NCBI GenBank assembly: GCA_945907105.1
Contig: CAMDSB010000027.1
Location: forward strand, 1 to 15,676
Length of the DNA stretch: 15,676 nucleotides
Direction of reading: 5' to 3'
From: Rickettsia typhi
GTDB taxonomy: Bacteria; Pseudomonadota; Alphaproteobacteria; Rickettsiales; Rickettsiaceae
This document shows positions 14,630 to 15,676 of the stretch, one piece after another. How positions within the stretch are numbered: the stretch's first letter is position 1; every line of letters starts with the position of its first letter. The notes under the pieces are model-generated. The model ran no database searches, was not told where the DNA came from, and was given only the letters and a program-made list of their open reading frames with translations. The translations under genes and the position numbers were made by a program.

Positions 14630-14692
14630 CACTTTTATCAGTAGATTCAAGTGTCTGATTTAAAATTAAAATTGTTATGAGAGTAGGTATAT

Positions 14693-15094
14693 ATGAAAGA
14701 AAAATTGCCATTAGCTATAAATGATGCTAAAGAAATTTCAGCAAAAGCAACTGAGTTATCTATTAAGCTTGAAGAAATGGCAGAGAATATTGCTGTTCAA
14801 GGAAATAGTAATATTGATCCATTAGTTTATGCAGTAACAATTTTTACTCTTGCTTGCTTTATTGGATATTATGTTGTCTGGAAGGTTACTCCATCATTAC
14901 ACACGCCGCTTATGTCTGTAACAAATGCAATTTCTGGTATTGTAATTATTGGTGCACTTATTGCAGCAAGTTCAGTAAATTTTGGAATGGCTTCCGTCTT
15001 TGGATTCTTTGCAACTTTTTTAGCCGCAATTAATATCTTTGGTGGATTTATAGTAACCCAAAGGATGCTTGAAATGTTCAAGAAGAAATCCTAG
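14693..15094 (+). CDS. pntAB: NAD(P) transhydrogenase subunit alpha part 2 (membrane)
   Basis: PntAB supplies the first part of the membrane domain II that conducts protons. The 133-residue protein has a polar, helical N-terminal extension (1-40) and three transmembrane helices at about 43-62, 77-96 and 101-120. The sequence [20 protein letters not shown] (62-81) and GIVIIGAL (82-89) is strongly conserved in the family. The last residues are basic (KMFKKKS-like), consistent with a cytosolic end. The extension makes it somewhat longer than minimal homologues of about 100-110 residues. Its upstream leader has only a weak AGG as Shine-Dalgarno. Confidence 0.93.
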   Translation: MKEKLPLAINDAKEISAKATELSIKLEEMAENIAVQGNSNIDPLVYAVTIFTLACFIGYYVVWKVTPSLHTPLMSVTNAISGIVIIGALIAASSVNFGMASVFGFFATFLAAINIFGGFIVTQRMLEMFKKKS

Positions 15095-15110
15095 AAAAAA
15101 ATAAATTTAT

Positions 15111-15676
15111 ATGACCATGCAACTAATCGAATTTTCTTACCTTGTTTCAGCTATATGCTTCATTTTTGCTTTGAAAGGGTTATCTTCACCAAAGTCGGCT
15201 AGAATAGGGAGCTATATCGGTATGATAGGTATGGCTATAGCACTTATAGCTACCTTTAATTTACCTACATTTGCTCAAAAAACAGCTCTCATTATTACTA
15301 TAGTTTTGGGTGCTGGGGTTGGTGGTGTGATAGCCAAGAAAATACCAATGACCGCTATGCCACAGCTTGTTGCTGGCTTTCATTCATTGGTAGGGTTAGC
15401 AGCCGTATTAGTAGCCTTTGGTGCTTTAATTTCACCGCAGAATTTTGGTATTGGCGAAAAAGGAGGGATCCCAGTCGGAGCACTGATAGAGATGTCTTTG
15501 GGGGCTGCTATTGGCGCTCTGACATTTAGTGGGTCATTAATTGCTTTTGGAAAGTTACAAGGATTAATTGGTGCTAGACCGATGAAATTCGTAGGCCAGC
15601 AGTATGTATGTCTCCTGCTTAGTGTAATGCTAGTGGTATTAATATACTATTTTGCTAAGTATCAAAGCTTATCTAT
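15111..15676 (+). CDS. pntB: NAD(P) transhydrogenase subunit beta, 5' part (cut by window end)
   Basis: From ATG at 15111 the frame is open to the end of the window: 188 codons plus two bases of a protein that is usually about 460 residues. It starts with MTMQLIEFSYLVSAICFIFA, then LKGLSSPKSARIG (21-33), characteristic of PntB. GFHSLVGLAAVLVA (89-102) contains His91, equivalent in position to the E. coli beta-His91 of the proton channel. Further hydrophobic helices follow at about 10-22, 37-50, 58-76, 85-105, 123-150 and 165-182. The NADP(H)-binding domain III lies beyond the window. A second ATG two codons on is an equally possible start. It follows pntAB by 16 nt. Confidence 0.95.
   Translation, partial: MTMQLIEFSYLVSAICFIFALKGLSSPKSARIGSYIGMIGMAIALIATFNLPTFAQKTALIITIVLGAGVGGVIAKKIPMTAMPQLVAGFHSLVGLAAVLVAFGALISPQNFGIGEKGGIPVGALIEMSLGAAIGALTFSGSLIAFGKLQGLIGARPMKFVGQQYVCLLLSVMLVVLIYYFAKYQSLS

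Noticed and set aside
14629..14654. Weak hairpin ACACTT...AAGTGT between pntAA and pntAB
   Set aside because: Only 6 bp with a 14-nt loop and no T-tract; a terminator inside this operon is implausible.
1..15676. CRISPR array, tRNA genes, replication origin
   Set aside because: No regularly spaced repeats, no cloverleaf with conserved T-arm, and no DnaA-box cluster seen on reading the window.

Overview
The window is AT-rich and reads as a reductively evolving, obligately intracellular alphaproteobacterium, most likely Rickettsiales (Rickettsiaceae-like). The reasons are a split three-subunit transhydrogenase (pntAA-pntAB-pntB), the minus-strand order lolA / SRP RNA / dnaX / ybaB / recR, a sucA-sucB pair followed by rlmH, sparse Shine-Dalgarno sites, and intergenic DNA full of decayed toxin-antitoxin and insertion-sequence pieces. 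The order assignment rests on protein character and gene neighbourhood, not on a database search.

Layout, left to right. (1) 1-2444, accessory: a hairpin and a possible 42-codon ORF at the left edge, a 99-residue single-TM protein (+), a small zinc-ribbon protein with a GTG start (-), and a 515-residue orphan (-) whose N-terminal part has the His-Gly / Cys-x-Gly layout of clan CD (caspase-like) cysteine peptidases. (2) 2547-7135, core, minus strand: sucA, sucB and rlmH (2-oxoglutarate dehydrogenase E1 and E2, then the 23S rRNA pseudouridine-1915 methyltransferase joined by a 1-nt TAATG overlap). (3) 7136-10072, a degraded island between sucA and recR: two N-terminal fragments of an IS6-family transposase with matching terminal inverted repeats, an orphan coiled-coil protein, an apparently intact higB toxin followed by a frameshifted higA, and a yefM/yoeB-like pair whose antitoxin lacks its N-terminus and whose toxin has lost its start codon. 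(4) 10073-13406, core, minus strand: lolA, the SRP RNA gene (ffs) with a good promoter, dnaX, ybaB and recR. (5) 13499-15676, core, plus strand: pntAA, pntAB and the first 188 codons of pntB, running off the window.

How the genes work together: sucA/sucB feed succinyl-CoA into the TCA cycle and yield NADH through E3 (not in this window). PntAA/AB/B would use the proton gradient to turn NADH into NADPH. DnaX (clamp loader), YbaB (nucleoid protein) and RecR (recombination mediator) form a DNA-maintenance operon, with the SRP RNA for membrane targeting and LolA for lipoprotein transport nearby. lolA and pntAA are transcribed divergently from predicted promoters that overlap almost completely. 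The least ordinary parts are the caspase-like orphan with its zinc-ribbon neighbour, and the two toxin-antitoxin loci that both show apparent 2-bp deletions.
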